NCBI RefSeq assembly: GCF_026790145.1
Contig: NZ_JALAMS010000011.1
Location: 186,001-250,000, forward strand
Direction: 5' to 3'
Source: Bacillus_I endophytica_A
GTDB lineage: Bacteria; Bacillota; Bacilli; Bacillales; Bacillaceae_H
Length of the DNA stretch: 64,000 nucleotides
Part shown: positions 7,239-16,615 of the stretch, one piece after another
Position numbering within the stretch: position 1 is the stretch's first letter
Layout: every line of letters starts with the position of its first letter
The notes under the pieces: generated by a model
What the model was told of the DNA's origin: nothing
Seen by the model: the letters and a program-made list of their open reading frames with translations, nothing else
Databases searched by the model: none
Position numbers and translations under genes: made by a program

Positions 7239-9959
7239 TTATGCCATTGATTTAGATTGAAGCTTGTCGCGAAGTACCATTTGTAAGATACCGCCGTGAC
7301 GATAGTAATCAATTTCCACTTCACTATCAAAGCGAACAAGTGCATCAAACTCTGTAACTTTACCAGTTTCATCTGTTGCTGTTACTTTGACGAAGTCACG
7401 TGGTTTTACATTTTCATCAATCGCAATGTTAAACGTTTCTTTTCCTGTTAAACCTAGCTTATCAGCGCTGTCGCCTTCTTTAAATTGAAGAGGAAGCACG
7501 CCCATAAGAACAAGGTTGCTACGGTGAATACGCTCGAAGCTTTCTGCAATAACTGTTTTAATGCCAAGAAGATTTGTTCCTTTAGCAGCCCAGTCACGAG
7601 AGCTTCCCATTCCATAGTCTTTTCCACCCATTACGATAAGCGATGTGTTGTCTTCTTTATAGCGCATGCACGCATCATAGATAGACATTGTTTCGCCTGT
7701 TGGCCAGTATGTTGTATAACCGCCTTCAGTGCCTGGAGCAAGCTGGTTACGAATACGGATGTTAGCGAATGTACCGCGCATCATCACTTCGTGGTTACCA
7801 CGACGAGATCCATATGAGTTGAAATCACGAATTTCAACATCGTTGTTTAGAAGATAGCGACCTGCTGGTGATTCTTTTGCAATTGAACCTGCTGGTGAAA
7901 TGTGGTCTGTTGTTACAGAATCTCCAAATTTACCAACTGCACGAAGACCAACAAGTGGTTTTACTTCTTCAATGTCTTGTGTTAATCCTTCAAAGAACGG
8001 TGGGTTTTGAATGTATGTTGAATCATCATTCCAAGTGTAAAGAGGTTCTTCACTTGTTTTAATGTCGTTCCAACGTTCATTATCATCGAACACGCGCTCA
8101 TATTGCTTGCGGAATAATTCTGGTGTTACGTTATTTTTCACAACTTCATCAACTTCTGCCATAGATGGCCAGATATCTTTGAAGTAGATTTCATTTCCAT
8201 CTTTATCTTTTCCAAATGAATCTGTTTGAAGATCAACATCAACCGTTCCAGCTAGTGCATATGCTACAACAAGCGGTGGAGATGCTAAATAGTTTCCTTT
8301 TACAAGCGGGTGAATACGTCCTTCAAAGTTACGGTTACCTGAAAGAACAGACGTTACAAGAAGATCGCTCTTAGCTACTGCTTCTTCGATTTCTTGCTCA
8401 AGTGGACCAGAGTTTCCGATACATGTTGTACAGCCATAGCCTACAACGTTGAAACCGATTTTCTCAAGGTATGGAAGAAGACCTGCTTCTTCAAGATAAC
8501 CTGTTACAACTTTTGATCCTGGTGCTAGTGATGTTTTCACATACTCAGGAACGATAAGACCTTTTTCAACGGCTTTCTTAGCAACAAGACCTGCTGCAAC
8601 AAGTACGTATGGATTTGATGTATTTGTACAGCTCGTAATTGCAGCAATCGCAATTGCGCCTGTTTTCATCGTTGTTTCACGGCCATCGTTAAATTTCACT
8701 GTTACTTCTTTATTTTTCTCTGTTGCTTCTAAGCCGAATCCTTGGTTTCCAGCTGGTGCAACAAGTGCTTTATTAAATTCATCTTTCATTTGAGAAAGTG
8801 GAATTAAGTCTTGTGGACGTTTTGGTCCAGACAAGTTAGCTTCGATTTCACTTAAGTCGATCTCAACAACGGATGTGAACGCTGGATCTGGCGTACCTTC
8901 TGTATAGAAGAGGCCATTTTTCTTACAGTACTCTTCAACAAGTTTGATTTGTTCTTCTTTACGACCTGTTAGACGCATGTAATTTAGTGACTCTTCATCA
9001 ACAGGGAAGAATCCACATGTTGCTCCATACTCAGGTGCCATATTGGCAATTGTTGCACGGTCTGCAAGCGGTAGAGCTTTAATACCAGGGCCAAAGAATT
9101 CAACAAACTTTCCAACAACACCTTTTTGACGAAGTACTTGTGTTACTTTTAACGCTAAGTCTGTTGCTGTTGTTCCGTTTGGAAGTGCTCCTGTTAATTT
9201 AACACCGATAACTTCTGGTACTGGGAAGTAAGATGGTTGACCAAGCATACCTGCTTCAGCTTCAATACCACCAACGCCCCATCCTAGAACACCGATACCA
9301 TTAATCATTGTTGTATGTGAATCTGTTCCAACAAGCGTGTCTGGGAATGTTTCAACTTCTCCATCCTCATTTTCAACAGCTTGCACAACGTTTGCTAAAT
9401 ATTCTAAATTTACTTGGTGAACAATCCCTGTTGCTGGTGGAACTGCACGATAGTTGTTAAATGCTTTCTGTGCCCAGTTAAGGAAGTTATAGCGCTCTGC
9501 ATTACGTTCGAACTCAAGGTTCATATTAAAACGAAGTGCATCTTCGCTTCCTGCTTTATCAACTTGAACAGAATGGTCAACAACAAGGTCAACTGGGATT
9601 TCAGGGTTAATTTTATCAGGATCTCCACCCATATCTGCCATTGCTTTACGTAAAGATGCAAGGTCAACAACGGCTGGAACACCTGTAAAGTCTTGTAGAA
9701 TAACGCGAGAAGGCTTGAATGGAACATCTATGTCTTTAATATCTGATGTGCCCCATTTTGCTAAATTCTCTACGTGTTCTTTTGTAATTACGCGTCCGTC
9801 TGCTTGGCGAAGAACTGATTCTAGAAGGACCTTCACAGAGTACGGAAGTTTTGAAACTTTTCCTGCTCCTGCTTCTTCAAGCGCTTGCAAACGATAGTAA
9901 TGATATGTTTTTCCATCTACAGTAAATGATGAACGTGCATTGAATAAATCTTTGCTCAT
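7239..9959 (-). CDS. citB: Aconitate hydratase (aconitase)
   Basis: 906-residue AcnA-type aconitase that isomerises citrate to isocitrate in the TCA cycle. In B. subtilis the apo-protein also binds mRNA. The [4Fe-4S] ligand segments SCTNTSNP and GYGCTTCIGNSGP are intact, as are DSHTTM and the C-terminal swivel region with GMGSSRDWAAKG. The start MSKDLFNAR follows AAGGGGGTAATCG. It is monocistronic, with its own terminator. Confidence 0.97.
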   Translation of the reverse strand: MSKDLFNARSSFTVDGKTYHYYRLQALEEAGAGKVSKLPYSVKVLLESVLRQADGRVITKEHVENLAKWGTSDIKDIDVPFKPSRVILQDFTGVPAVVDLASLRKAMADMGGDPDKINPEIPVDLVVDHSVQVDKAGSEDALRFNMNLEFERNAERYNFLNWAQKAFNNYRAVPPATGIVHQVNLEYLANVVQAVENEDGEVETFPDTLVGTDSHTTMINGIGVLGWGVGGIEAEAGMLGQPSYFPVPEVIGVKLTGALPNGTTATDLALKVTQVLRQKGVVGKFVEFFGPGIKALPLADRATIANMAPEYGATCGFFPVDEESLNYMRLTGRKEEQIKLVEEYCKKNGLFYTEGTPDPAFTSVVEIDLSEIEANLSGPKRPQDLIPLSQMKDEFNKALVAPAGNQGFGLEATEKNKEVTVKFNDGRETTMKTGAIAIAAITSCTNTSNPYVLVAAGLVAKKAVEKGLIVPEYVKTSLAPGSKVVTGYLEEAGLLPYLEKIGFNVVGYGCTTCIGNSGPLEQEIEEAVAKSDLLVTSVLSGNRNFEGRIHPLVKGNYLASPPLVVAYALAGTVDVDLQTDSFGKDKDGNEIYFKDIWPSMAEVDEVVKNNVTPELFRKQYERVFDDNERWNDIKTSEEPLYTWNDDSTYIQNPPFFEGLTQDIEEVKPLVGLRAVGKFGDSVTTDHISPAGSIAKESPAGRYLLNNDVEIRDFNSYGSRRGNHEVMMRGTFANIRIRNQLAPGTEGGYTTYWPTGETMSIYDACMRYKEDNTSLIVMGGKDYGMGSSRDWAAKGTNLLGIKTVIAESFERIHRSNLVLMGVLPLQFKEGDSADKLGLTGKETFNIAIDENVKPRDFVKVTATDETGKVTEFDALVRFDSEVEIDYYRHGGILQMVLRDKLQSKSMA

Positions 9960-10349
9960 TCGATTACCCCCTTAAGTAATATGTATCAACAGACTTTTCC
10001 ACCTTGTAAAACTTCTCTCAAACTTATCTTAATATAACCTCATACATAAGTAAATAAAAAGAATGTTATTAGTTGTTATAAGTTTTACTTATTATTAAGT
10101 TTACTTTTCTACAATTTTATCTAATAATTTATAATGGTTTGTTTTTTTATGATTACTTTTTCCTTTTTCTAGAATTTCAGTCTTTTCTCCCTTTCCCGAA
10201 AAAAAGAAAAGAAAACGTTCTTTTTTATTATCATTTACCAAACTCCCCACGTCTATTGTCTCCTTTTCCCATACATAAAACTTCTTCATTTTCTCATTCT
10301 ATAAGAGAGCAGTTCTGCTCATCCTTTACAAGAGAAAGGAAGGCCCACA
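9960..10349. promoter_or_regulatory. Divergent citB/sspP intergenic region
   Basis: 390 A/T-rich bases holding the promoters of citB (leftward) and sspP (rightward). AT-rich ATAA/TTAT repeats at about 10040-10095, on the citB side, could be CcpC-type sites, but I cannot define a box with confidence. The sspO gene that precedes sspP in B. subtilis is not present in any frame. A 62-codon minus-strand frame (10101-10289) resembles no family and lacks a good ribosome site. Confidence 0.5.
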
Positions 10350-10493
10350 ATGAACAAAAACAACGGTAAAGATATTCGAAAAAACGCACCAAAAGGCGAT
10401 AACCCCGGTCAGCCTGCTCCATTGAGCGGCTCACATAAAGTAAAAAACAGACAGCACTCGCGTCAAAAACAACACAGTCATCATGACATGTAA
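10350..10493 (+). CDS. sspP: Small acid-soluble spore protein P
   Basis: 47-residue forespore protein reading MNKNNGKDIRKNAPKGDNPG...HHDM. The motif KNAPKGxNPGQPxPLSGS is diagnostic of SspP (CotL). The ribosome site GAAAGGAAGG precedes the ATG, and a strong terminator follows two codons later. Expected to be expressed in the forespore. Confidence 0.92.
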   Translation: MNKNNGKDIRKNAPKGDNPGQPAPLSGSHKVKNRQHSRQKQHSHHDM

Positions 10494-10497
10494 AAAA

Positions 10498-10530
10498 ACA
10501 GGATACCTTTTGGTATCCTGTTCTCTTTTT
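10498..10530 (+). terminator. sspP terminator
   Basis: CAGGATACC/GGTATCCTG stem with a T-rich tail directly after sspP. Confidence 0.85.
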
Positions 10531-10595
10531 ACACACCATTTATTCCCTTGCAGAATACACTGTACGAGGAAGAATACAATGGTGGAGGAAGAATA

Positions 10596-10991
10596 ATGAA
10601 AAAGGAAAACGCTCACAATGAAAGTGAGCTTAGCGACGATTTTAATGCATGGGTAGATTATGTGTTTTCACACCCTTTTTTGCATTATGCTGAACAAAAC
10701 TATGCCCGTATTGATCTTTTTGAAACAGAGCAAAACTATATTATTGAAGCCGAACTTATTGGTTATGAACGAGAGGATATTTCCCTTCTGCTAGAGGAAG
10801 ATGCGCTTAAGCTTTCAGCTTTTCATTCTCTTTCAAATGAGCAAAAGATAGAACAAATTATCGATTTCCCCTTCAGCTTACAGGAGCGAGAAATTCGCGC
10901 TGTTTTTCATAAATCTATTTTAGAAATTTTTATAGCTAAAACTCGTACTGCTTTTACCCTCTCTTCTCATATCCCTATTACTAGCCGCTAA
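10596..10991 (+). CDS. cotM: Spore coat protein CotM (Hsp20/alpha-crystallin-like)
   Basis: 131 residues, matching B. subtilis CotM in length and position. The central part (IDLFETEQNYIIEAELIGYEREDISL) is a degenerate alpha-crystallin domain. The ATG at 10596 has GGAGGAAGAATA upstream; an in-frame TTG at 10548 lacks a ribosome site. Likely an outer-coat protein expressed in the mother cell. Confidence 0.8.
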   Translation: MKKENAHNESELSDDFNAWVDYVFSHPFLHYAEQNYARIDLFETEQNYIIEAELIGYEREDISLLLEEDALKLSAFHSLSNEQKIEQIIDFPFSLQEREIRAVFHKSILEIFIAKTRTAFTLSSHIPITSR

Positions 10992-11022
10992 AAAGGGACG
11001 TGTTGCTTAACGTCCCCTTTTT
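10990..11022. terminator. Bidirectional terminator after cotM
   Basis: AAAAAGGGACG/CGTCCCCTTTTT stem. It serves cotM and the converging small gene. Confidence 0.8.
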
Positions 11023-11179
11023 ACGTTAACTGAAGTCCGATTAAACCGATAATCATCAAAAGAAAGCTAATAAGAAGCGGTGACTTCTTTTTTTTCTCTT
11101 TTTTAAACACTCCATACATAAACGTTGTAGCGTATAAAATGAGGCCCAAAAACCCAAGTGCTGTTAAGAATGCAAACAT
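11021..11179 (-). CDS. Small two-helix membrane protein
   Basis: 52 residues: one hydrophobic helix (residues 3-24), a lysine-rich turn KKEKKKKSP, and a second helix (34-50). The ribosome site GAGGTGATATA precedes the ATG. No family recognised. The topology suggests a small inner-membrane hairpin with the basic loop in the cytoplasm. Confidence 0.6.
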   Translation of the reverse strand: MFAFLTALGFLGLILYATTFMYGVFKKEKKKKSPLLISFLLMIIGLIGLQLT

Positions 11180-11299
11180 TATATCACCTCATCTTTCATT
11201 TCATATGTAGCATAATCGTTTTTTTCGATAGAATCAATCATGGAAAATCCTGTTTTCATGAAGTAAAATAGAGATAACTTATAAATAAAGGGTGATCAT

Positions 11300-11728
11300 A
11301 TGCTGTCAGGGTGGTTTTTATGGTTTATTCTTTTTTGGGTGATCATACTTTTTGGCCTATTTGCAATCGGCGGTTTTTTTATGTTTCGCAAGTTTTTAAA
11401 GCGCCTCCCAAAAGAAGATGGTATGAGCGATCTAGACTGGGAAGACTACTATATTAAACAAACTCGACAACTATGGAGCAAAGAACAAAAACAGCTGCTT
11501 GAAGAGCTTATTGAACCTGTTCCAGAGCTATTTCGTGATGTAGCTCGCAACAAGATTGCTGGAAGTATAGGACATCTTGCTTTCAAACGCCGAGTAAAGG
11601 AACTGACAGATGATATTATCATTGAAGGCTACATCATCGCAACACCAAAACGCGACCATAAATTTCTTCGCAAAAAGTTAAAAGAAAAAGAAATCGACCT
11701 CGCCCAATATCAGCAATTTTTCACGTAA
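11300..11728 (+). CDS. yneK: DUF2621 membrane protein YneK
   Basis: 142 residues with an N-terminal membrane helix (about 5-29) and a soluble charged C-terminal part. Position and sequence match B. subtilis YneK (DUF2621). Function unknown. It converges on ccdC. Confidence 0.8.
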   Translation: MLSGWFLWFILFWVIILFGLFAIGGFFMFRKFLKRLPKEDGMSDLDWEDYYIKQTRQLWSKEQKQLLEELIEPVPELFRDVARNKIAGSIGHLAFKRRVKELTDDIIIEGYIIATPKRDHKFLRKKLKEKEIDLAQYQQFFT

Positions 11729-11735
11729 GAATATA

Positions 11736-11759
11736 AAAAGCGGCCAATCGGCCGCTTTT
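11736..11759. terminator. Bidirectional terminator yneK/ccdC
   Basis: AAAAGCGGCC/GGCCGCTTTT perfect stem with four-base loop between converging genes. Confidence 0.85.
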
Positions 11760-11762
11760 CTT

Positions 11763-12251
11763 TTATACCATTTTTGTTTTATTGAACATTTCTTGCTCTA
11801 ACTTACGGTACGAACGATACATCGCAATGCGCCAAGGCACAATCATACCAAAGGCCAAAATCCAGAACATGCCGCTAAGCTGTCCAATATCAATGGACAT
11901 GCTTAAATATGATTTAAGACCGATTCTTACAATTAAAAGAGTAATAAGGATAAGCGCAAAAGCTTTAGATCGTTTCAAATAAATAGCTTCATCTCGTATT
12001 TCGAATTTTGATGTTTTGATAAGTAAAATAGAAAAGAGCATACCTAAAAGAATAGCTTCTAAAAACTCAGATAGAGAAACTCGAAAAAACGGATCAATAA
12101 ACATAAGTGCTCCTGTGCTCATAAAAAATGGCGGCAGGATAATTTTTTTAGCATTTGTTGGTTTCTTTGAGGCTTTAATCCGTACCACAATAACAGTAAG
12201 AGCCATTAATGTTGCAATTATCGCTGAAAAGATCGTAACTGTATTGACCAT
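11763..12251 (-). CDS. ccdC: CcdC-like membrane protein (YneJ)
   Basis: 162 residues with four to five hydrophobic helices and a basic C-terminus. It matches the CcdC/YneJ family that accompanies ccdA and yneI in Bacillus. Linked by position to thiol-disulphide exchange and cytochrome c maturation, although in B. subtilis only CcdA is needed for that pathway. Confidence 0.8.
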   Translation of the reverse strand: MVNTVTIFSAIIATLMALTVIVVRIKASKKPTNAKKIILPPFFMSTGALMFIDPFFRVSLSEFLEAILLGMLFSILLIKTSKFEIRDEAIYLKRSKAFALILITLLIVRIGLKSYLSMSIDIGQLSGMFWILAFGMIVPWRIAMYRSYRKLEQEMFNKTKMV

Positions 12252-12370
12252 TATAATCCTTCCTTTTTTCGATAAAGTTATACTTCTAGTATAACCAATA
12301 TAACGTTAAAAAAGAAGTGGGACACCTTTTTTATTTGAAAGAAGATCTTTCTTTTGCTTGTGTCCTTATA

Positions 12371-12943
12371 TTAAGGATGTGGCGAAGTTGGAGAACTTCC
12401 TTCTGGCGTTACAGCATTCTTTTTCACCTTTTGTTTCTTTAGGCTTTTTAAAAGGAAGCCACCTTTAAATTTACGCGGCTCGTAAGAAATAATAAAAGCA
12501 CGCGCGTCATACTCCTCAATAAGACGAAAAAGTTCGACTTCTCGATTTCGCTTTGTTAGAATTTCAAGCTGGTAGCGTACGCTGTCTCTTCCTTCACCTT
12601 CAAAGACCGTTACACCAAATCCTTCTTGGCGAAGACGTGCAATAAGCTCTTCATTTTTATTGTCCAAATTCACAATAAATGTTGTAAAGCCAATTGCTAG
12701 ACGATTTTCAACATAGCTTCCAATTAAGATTCCAACACCAAAGCCTACTGCGTATACAACCATCGCAGCTGTACTTTGATCACCACTAAAAACAAGGGAT
12801 AATCCAAAAACATAAATAAGAGCTTCCAAAAAACCGAAAACTGAAGCATACGTACTCATCCCTTTAACAAGCAGAAGCGTCCTTAATGTTAAAACAGGAA
12901 CATACACAAGCTGCAGCAGCAAAATCAAGATAATCTCTTTCAA
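12371..12943 (-). CDS. UPF0316/DUF2179 membrane protein
   Basis: 190 residues with three membrane helices in the first 85 residues, then a cytoplasmic DUF2179 alpha/beta domain (VTVFEGEGRDSVRYQLEILTKR) and a low-complexity tail. It resembles the YebE/UPF0316 family. The TTG at 12943 is preferred because AGAGGTGG lies just upstream; a GTG three codons earlier overlaps that site. In B. subtilis a protein of this family sits elsewhere, so its insertion between ccdC and yneI is a local rearrangement. Confidence 0.75.
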   Translation of the reverse strand: MKEIILILLLQLVYVPVLTLRTLLLVKGMSTYASVFGFLEALIYVFGLSLVFSGDQSTAAMVVYAVGFGVGILIGSYVENRLAIGFTTFIVNLDNKNEELIARLRQEGFGVTVFEGEGRDSVRYQLEILTKRNREVELFRLIEEYDARAFIISYEPRKFKGGFLLKSLKKQKVKKNAVTPEGSSPTSPHP

Positions 12944-13138
12944 AAGACCCACCTCTTCGTACCTTTAAGATCTTCAATTATCCATTGAATCGATATTATT
13001 TTACCACTCAAGTTCTTCGTTGGAAATAGACTTTTTCATAATTTTTTTTATTATTTTTTTTTAGAGACTCAAGACCTGTCAATCCCTTGTCTTTCAAGGG
13101 ATTGCGTCACATGTTAAAAAATGAAGAAACGCGTAAAA

Positions 13139-13170
13139 AAAACCTATTTAACATCTGTTAAACAGGTTTT
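13139..13170 (-). terminator. Terminator of yneI
   Basis: AACCTGTTTAAC/GTTAAATAGGTT stem followed by a run of T on the minus strand. It overlaps the last codons of yneI. Confidence 0.7.
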
Positions 13171-13526
13171 CGAAACAACCGATGAACTGTATCAAGTACT
13201 GTTGTTTTATGAAATGGTTTGACGATGAAATCTTTAGCGCCAGATTCAATTGCTTTGACCATCATCCTCTGCTGACTAACAGTTGAGCACATCACAATTT
13301 GTGCATCCTGAAATTCACTATGTATACGTTTTAATGCTTGAATTCCATCCATTTCAGGCATTGTCACATCCATAATCACAAAGTCAGGGCGAAGAAGTCG
13401 ATACTTGGCAACGGCTTCTGTCCCTGTCACTGCTTCTCCTACGACTTCATATTCGCTTGTTTGTAAAATCTGTGCAAGAGTTTGCCGAATAAATTGGGAA
13501 TCATCCACGATGAGAACACTTGCCAC
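13158..13526 (-). CDS. yneI: CheY-like single-domain response regulator YneI
   Basis: 122 residues forming one receiver domain and no output domain. The acidic pair DD at residues 8-9, the phospho-acceptor Asp in PDFVIMDVTMPEMDG, and the Lys of DFIVKPF are all present. GTG start with AGGAGGCTACAAGA upstream. Downstream of ccdA, as in B. subtilis (also called CcdB). Partner kinase unknown. Confidence 0.87.
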   Translation of the reverse strand: MASVLIVDDSQFIRQTLAQILQTSEYEVVGEAVTGTEAVAKYRLLRPDFVIMDVTMPEMDGIQALKRIHSEFQDAQIVMCSTVSQQRMMVKAIESGAKDFIVKPFHKTTVLDTVHRLFRKPV

Positions 13527-13608
13527 TCTTGTAGCCTCCTAAAAAATCCTTGTACATTCTATGTTTTACTCTACCAACCAATAAGACCTTTTTCAACGCT
13601 TTCCACCA

Positions 13609-14319
13609 TTAAAACCCTTGGAACCCTCCAAAGAGACTTGTAGAGTACACAATTATTTTTGTCATCCAGTCAAAATAAAGAACAACCCCCATTGCTACCA
13701 TCAAGCCTCCCCCTACTTTTGTGAAGTGGCGGCTATATTTTTTAATCCATTTCGCTCCTCCAATGAAGAAAGACAGGAGGAAAAAAGGAATTGAAAAACC
13801 AAGAGCGTATGCTGTCATATAAAGGAGCCCTGAACTTGGATTTGTTGCAGCAAGCGCCATAACAGATACAAGAATAGGCCCTGTACACGGTGTCCATCCT
13901 GCTGCAAAGGCAACACCAATTAAAGACGAACCTAAAAGCCCGCTTGGCCTCTTTGTAAAACTAAGTTTTCGATCTTTCATTAAGAAAGTAGGTTTTAAAA
14001 TACCAAGCACAATCAGCCCAAAAAACACAATGAAAATCGCCCCTATTTGTCTAATAAAGTCTTGATAGTTATGAAACCACGTTCCAACAAGAGATGTGGC
14101 AAACCCAAGGGCAATAAAAATGACGGAAAAACCTAAAATAAAGAAAAGCGTATGAACCATCGCCATTTTCCGTCCAGATCGCTCTCCTTCTTTTAATTTT
14201 TCAACTGAAACCCCCGTTATATAAGAAAGAAAGGCTGGATATAATGGTAGACAGCAAGGAGAAATAAATGACAAAACACCTGCGCCAAAGGCAAGGAAAA
14301 GATTAATATCAGAAACCAT
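13609..14319 (-). CDS. ccdA: Cytochrome c biogenesis protein CcdA
   Basis: 236 residues and six membrane helices of the DsbD transmembrane family. The redox cysteines lie in FISPCCLPLYPAFLSY and GWTPCTGPIL. It carries electrons from cytosolic thioredoxin to extracytoplasmic thioredoxin-like proteins, such as YneN or ResA. Its transcription continues toward yneI. Confidence 0.93.
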   Translation of the reverse strand: MVSDINLFLAFGAGVLSFISPCCLPLYPAFLSYITGVSVEKLKEGERSGRKMAMVHTLFFILGFSVIFIALGFATSLVGTWFHNYQDFIRQIGAIFIVFFGLIVLGILKPTFLMKDRKLSFTKRPSGLLGSSLIGVAFAAGWTPCTGPILVSVMALAATNPSSGLLYMTAYALGFSIPFFLLSFFIGGAKWIKKYSRHFTKVGGGLMVAMGVVLYFDWMTKIIVYSTSLFGGFQGF

Positions 14320-14466
14320 ATATGTTCCTCCTCCTTTTGCTCTACTTTTACATGTAGTATAAAAATACCATATCTAACAATTTTTATTTTAATGCCCTGA
14401 ATTCCTTTTCTTGAATTCCATAATCTAGTATAATAAAAACAACCTTAAGGAGAAAGGACAATAAGC

Positions 14467-14661
14467 GTGTCAAAACAGGAAATGTTACTGAAAATCGAAA
14501 AAAAACGATCAGAGCTAGCAAAAATTGTTCAACACACAGGATTAAATTCAGATCCTGCTCTTCACAGAAGTCAGGAACTCGATCACTTACTTAATCAATA
14601 TAACAAATTATATGAGCAACACCTTCACACAATGAATTACAGCAAAAAGATGTTTCAATAG
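14467..14661 (+). CDS. ynzD: Spo0E-like aspartyl-phosphate phosphatase (YnzD)
   Basis: 64 residues of the Spo0E family, with the signature SQELDHLLNQYNKL at residues 38-51. Members dephosphorylate Spo0A~P and delay sporulation; YnzD is the B. subtilis neighbour of ccdA. GTG start with AAGGACAATAAGC upstream. Confidence 0.85.
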   Translation: MSKQEMLLKIEKKRSELAKIVQHTGLNSDPALHRSQELDHLLNQYNKLYEQHLHTMNYSKKMFQ

Positions 14662-14662
14662 T

Positions 14663-14716
14663 AAGCACGTTCACGGCTTGACAAGTCTAAAGTCCGAGAA
14701 CGTGCTTTATTTTTTT
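14663..14716 (+). terminator. ynzD terminator
   Basis: AAGCACGTTC/GAACGTGCTT stem with a long loop and a T-rich tail. Confidence 0.75.
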
Positions 14717-14910
14717 AAAGATATTTTCTAGTGCCCTTCTCTTTTTTGATATCTTTACGATAAGAAAGGAAACAAACTATGAACTACTCAAAGAAGATAA
14801 GTGCAGAGCAGGACGCAAAGCGCTTGTTTTAGAGCATTGCGCTTTCTAGGCTTTCCCTCATCTCTTTCATCCTATCCCTGTTGTCAGCCATCAAAAGAGG
14901 CGTCTCCTCT

Positions 14911-16074
14911 CTACACTTTATGCACTTCACTTACGGAAGCGTATTCTTCCTTATGAGAAGTTGAAAAATCCGTTACTTTCCCTTTCATACTCTGTAAAAG
15001 CTTTGTTTCTATTTCTCCTGTCATTGCTGGACTTTTCACAAATGCAACTTGCTGTAAGGCTTTATTAAGCGTTTGAACAGAAAGCTTTCGTTGACCGCTT
15101 CTTTGATGAAAACATGCTTTGATTTTTAAGGAAGAAATTCGCTCACTTCTATCGTCTAGTGATCCCTCTTCCTCATAAACTTCCTCATACTCATAAATCA
15201 TGTTTTGCATAAAAAGATAGTTAGCGAGAAGCTGACGTTTGTATATACTTTCAAAAGAGGAGGAGAAAGCTTTCTTTAAGAGTCCTGCCCCTTCTCGGTA
15301 TCGCTCTTGTAGAAGATAGTAAGAACTTATATAAAGCATTGTGAGACAAACTAAATCACTCTGGACACTATTATCCTTATCAAGCGTTTTCATTTGATCT
15401 AACAACTCTTTTTTCATTTTAGAGAAAGCCTCATTGTGAAGCTCTGTTACCTTCTCCACACTTTCTAAATAGTGACGAGCTTTTATCATATTCGCGTAGA
15501 GGCGACTCGTATTGTCATTTTTAAATAAAAGAGTAAGACTATACCCATCAGAATACTCTTTATGATATGTTGCTGGTGTAAGCGATATAACAGCTACAAC
15601 AAGATTAGAAAGGCCAAGAAGGATAGAGAAGAAAGAGCCGTTTATGAAGAAAGCTACAAAGGCCCCGATAAAGACGAGAACATTAAGCATACTTCCTGAC
15701 AAAAAATAACCTATATATCTCTTTCTCATTTTTTCATATTCAGACATCCCTGGCGTCATCACAACTTGACCCCAGTTAACCCAGCTCTTGTTCTCTGTCA
15801 CTTGGAATTTATCCCTCTGTTTAGATACAACAAGAGGACCAATTACAAAACGTTCAAATGTATAACCATTTGCTTTACAAAATAAGAAATGACCAAGCTC
15901 ATGGCAAAGAACAGCAAGTAAAATAGCAAGAAGTGGGAGCACTCCAATAACGACAAAAATCCCCCAATCAAACGTAACATAAGTAATGAAAGTGAAAATG
16001 ATCAATAAAACAAAGTAAGGTAGCGGAAATTTAAACGTGTTCACTCTTTTCCATTCCTCCAGTTTTAGTTTCAA
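14911..16074 (-). CDS. M50-like site-2 membrane metalloprotease
   Basis: 387 residues. Two membrane helices surround an HExxH zinc site (LCHELGHFLF near residue 60), followed by further helices up to about residue 170. The C-terminal 200 residues are helical and soluble, with a TPR-like character. The fold suggests an M50-type intramembrane protease or a non-proteolytic relative. Not a member of the B. subtilis yne block; it stands alone between ynzD and the 51-residue gene. Substrate unknown. Confidence 0.65.
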   Translation of the reverse strand: MKLKLEEWKRVNTFKFPLPYFVLLIIFTFITYVTFDWGIFVVIGVLPLLAILLAVLCHELGHFLFCKANGYTFERFVIGPLVVSKQRDKFQVTENKSWVNWGQVVMTPGMSEYEKMRKRYIGYFLSGSMLNVLVFIGAFVAFFINGSFFSILLGLSNLVVAVISLTPATYHKEYSDGYSLTLLFKNDNTSRLYANMIKARHYLESVEKVTELHNEAFSKMKKELLDQMKTLDKDNSVQSDLVCLTMLYISSYYLLQERYREGAGLLKKAFSSSFESIYKRQLLANYLFMQNMIYEYEEVYEEEGSLDDRSERISSLKIKACFHQRSGQRKLSVQTLNKALQQVAFVKSPAMTGEIETKLLQSMKGKVTDFSTSHKEEYASVSEVHKV

Positions 16075-16249
16075 TCTTTCATATGCTCTACTCTCTAAAC
16101 GAAGTGAGACAGGTATCTTTTATGTTATGTTTCGTTCTCTCTCCTTCTTTCTCCTTGTTCCATTCAAAGGTTTTCAAAAAAAGAAAAATATAGGAGAGAA
16201 TGGATGCTTCTTTCTAGACTTACATTTTTCGGTCAACTTTCTCAGATAA

Positions 16250-16405
16250 TTAGTCTATTTTCTGTTCTAATCGTGCTAAATGTTGTTGTTTCTTTTTTTG
16301 TTGCTTTATCATCTTTAAGGTGAACTGTATGATAAAGCCTACAATGGCAAGAAGAATCATCATCAATAGTTGATAAATAGCATCTCCGATAGCAAAGCTT
16401 CCCAT
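16250..16405 (-). CDS. Small single-helix membrane protein
   Basis: 51 residues: one hydrophobic helix (about 10-30) followed by a very basic, glutamine-rich tail MIKQQKKKQQHLARLEQK. The ribosome site AAAGGGGGAAGTAG precedes the ATG. Family not recognised. Confidence 0.6.
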   Translation of the reverse strand: MGSFAIGDAIYQLLMMILLAIVGFIIQFTLKMIKQQKKKQQHLARLEQKID

Positions 16406-16615
16406 CTACTTCCCCCTTTACATACTCGAGTTAAAAATATCCAACCACCCTTATAATACCATATATCTCCAACTGTTTTAACATAAAAAAACCACCCTCT
16501 CTATTGTGATACTGTACAATAGAAAAAGTGATTTTCAGACGGATTCCGCTATTATGGTAGCTTTCACAATCGAGAAACAAACCAAATGCTTGTCCTTTGT
16601 AAAGATGAAAACAAA

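Noticed and set aside
10101..10289. 62-codon minus-strand frame upstream of sspP
   Set aside because: No ribosome site, lysine/phenylalanine-rich composition typical of chance frames in A/T-rich DNA, and no resemblance to SspO.
13080..13110. Hairpin AATCCCTTG/CAAGGGATT as a repeat element
   Set aside because: A single short hairpin with no second copy noticed; probably an additional terminator-like stem after yneI.
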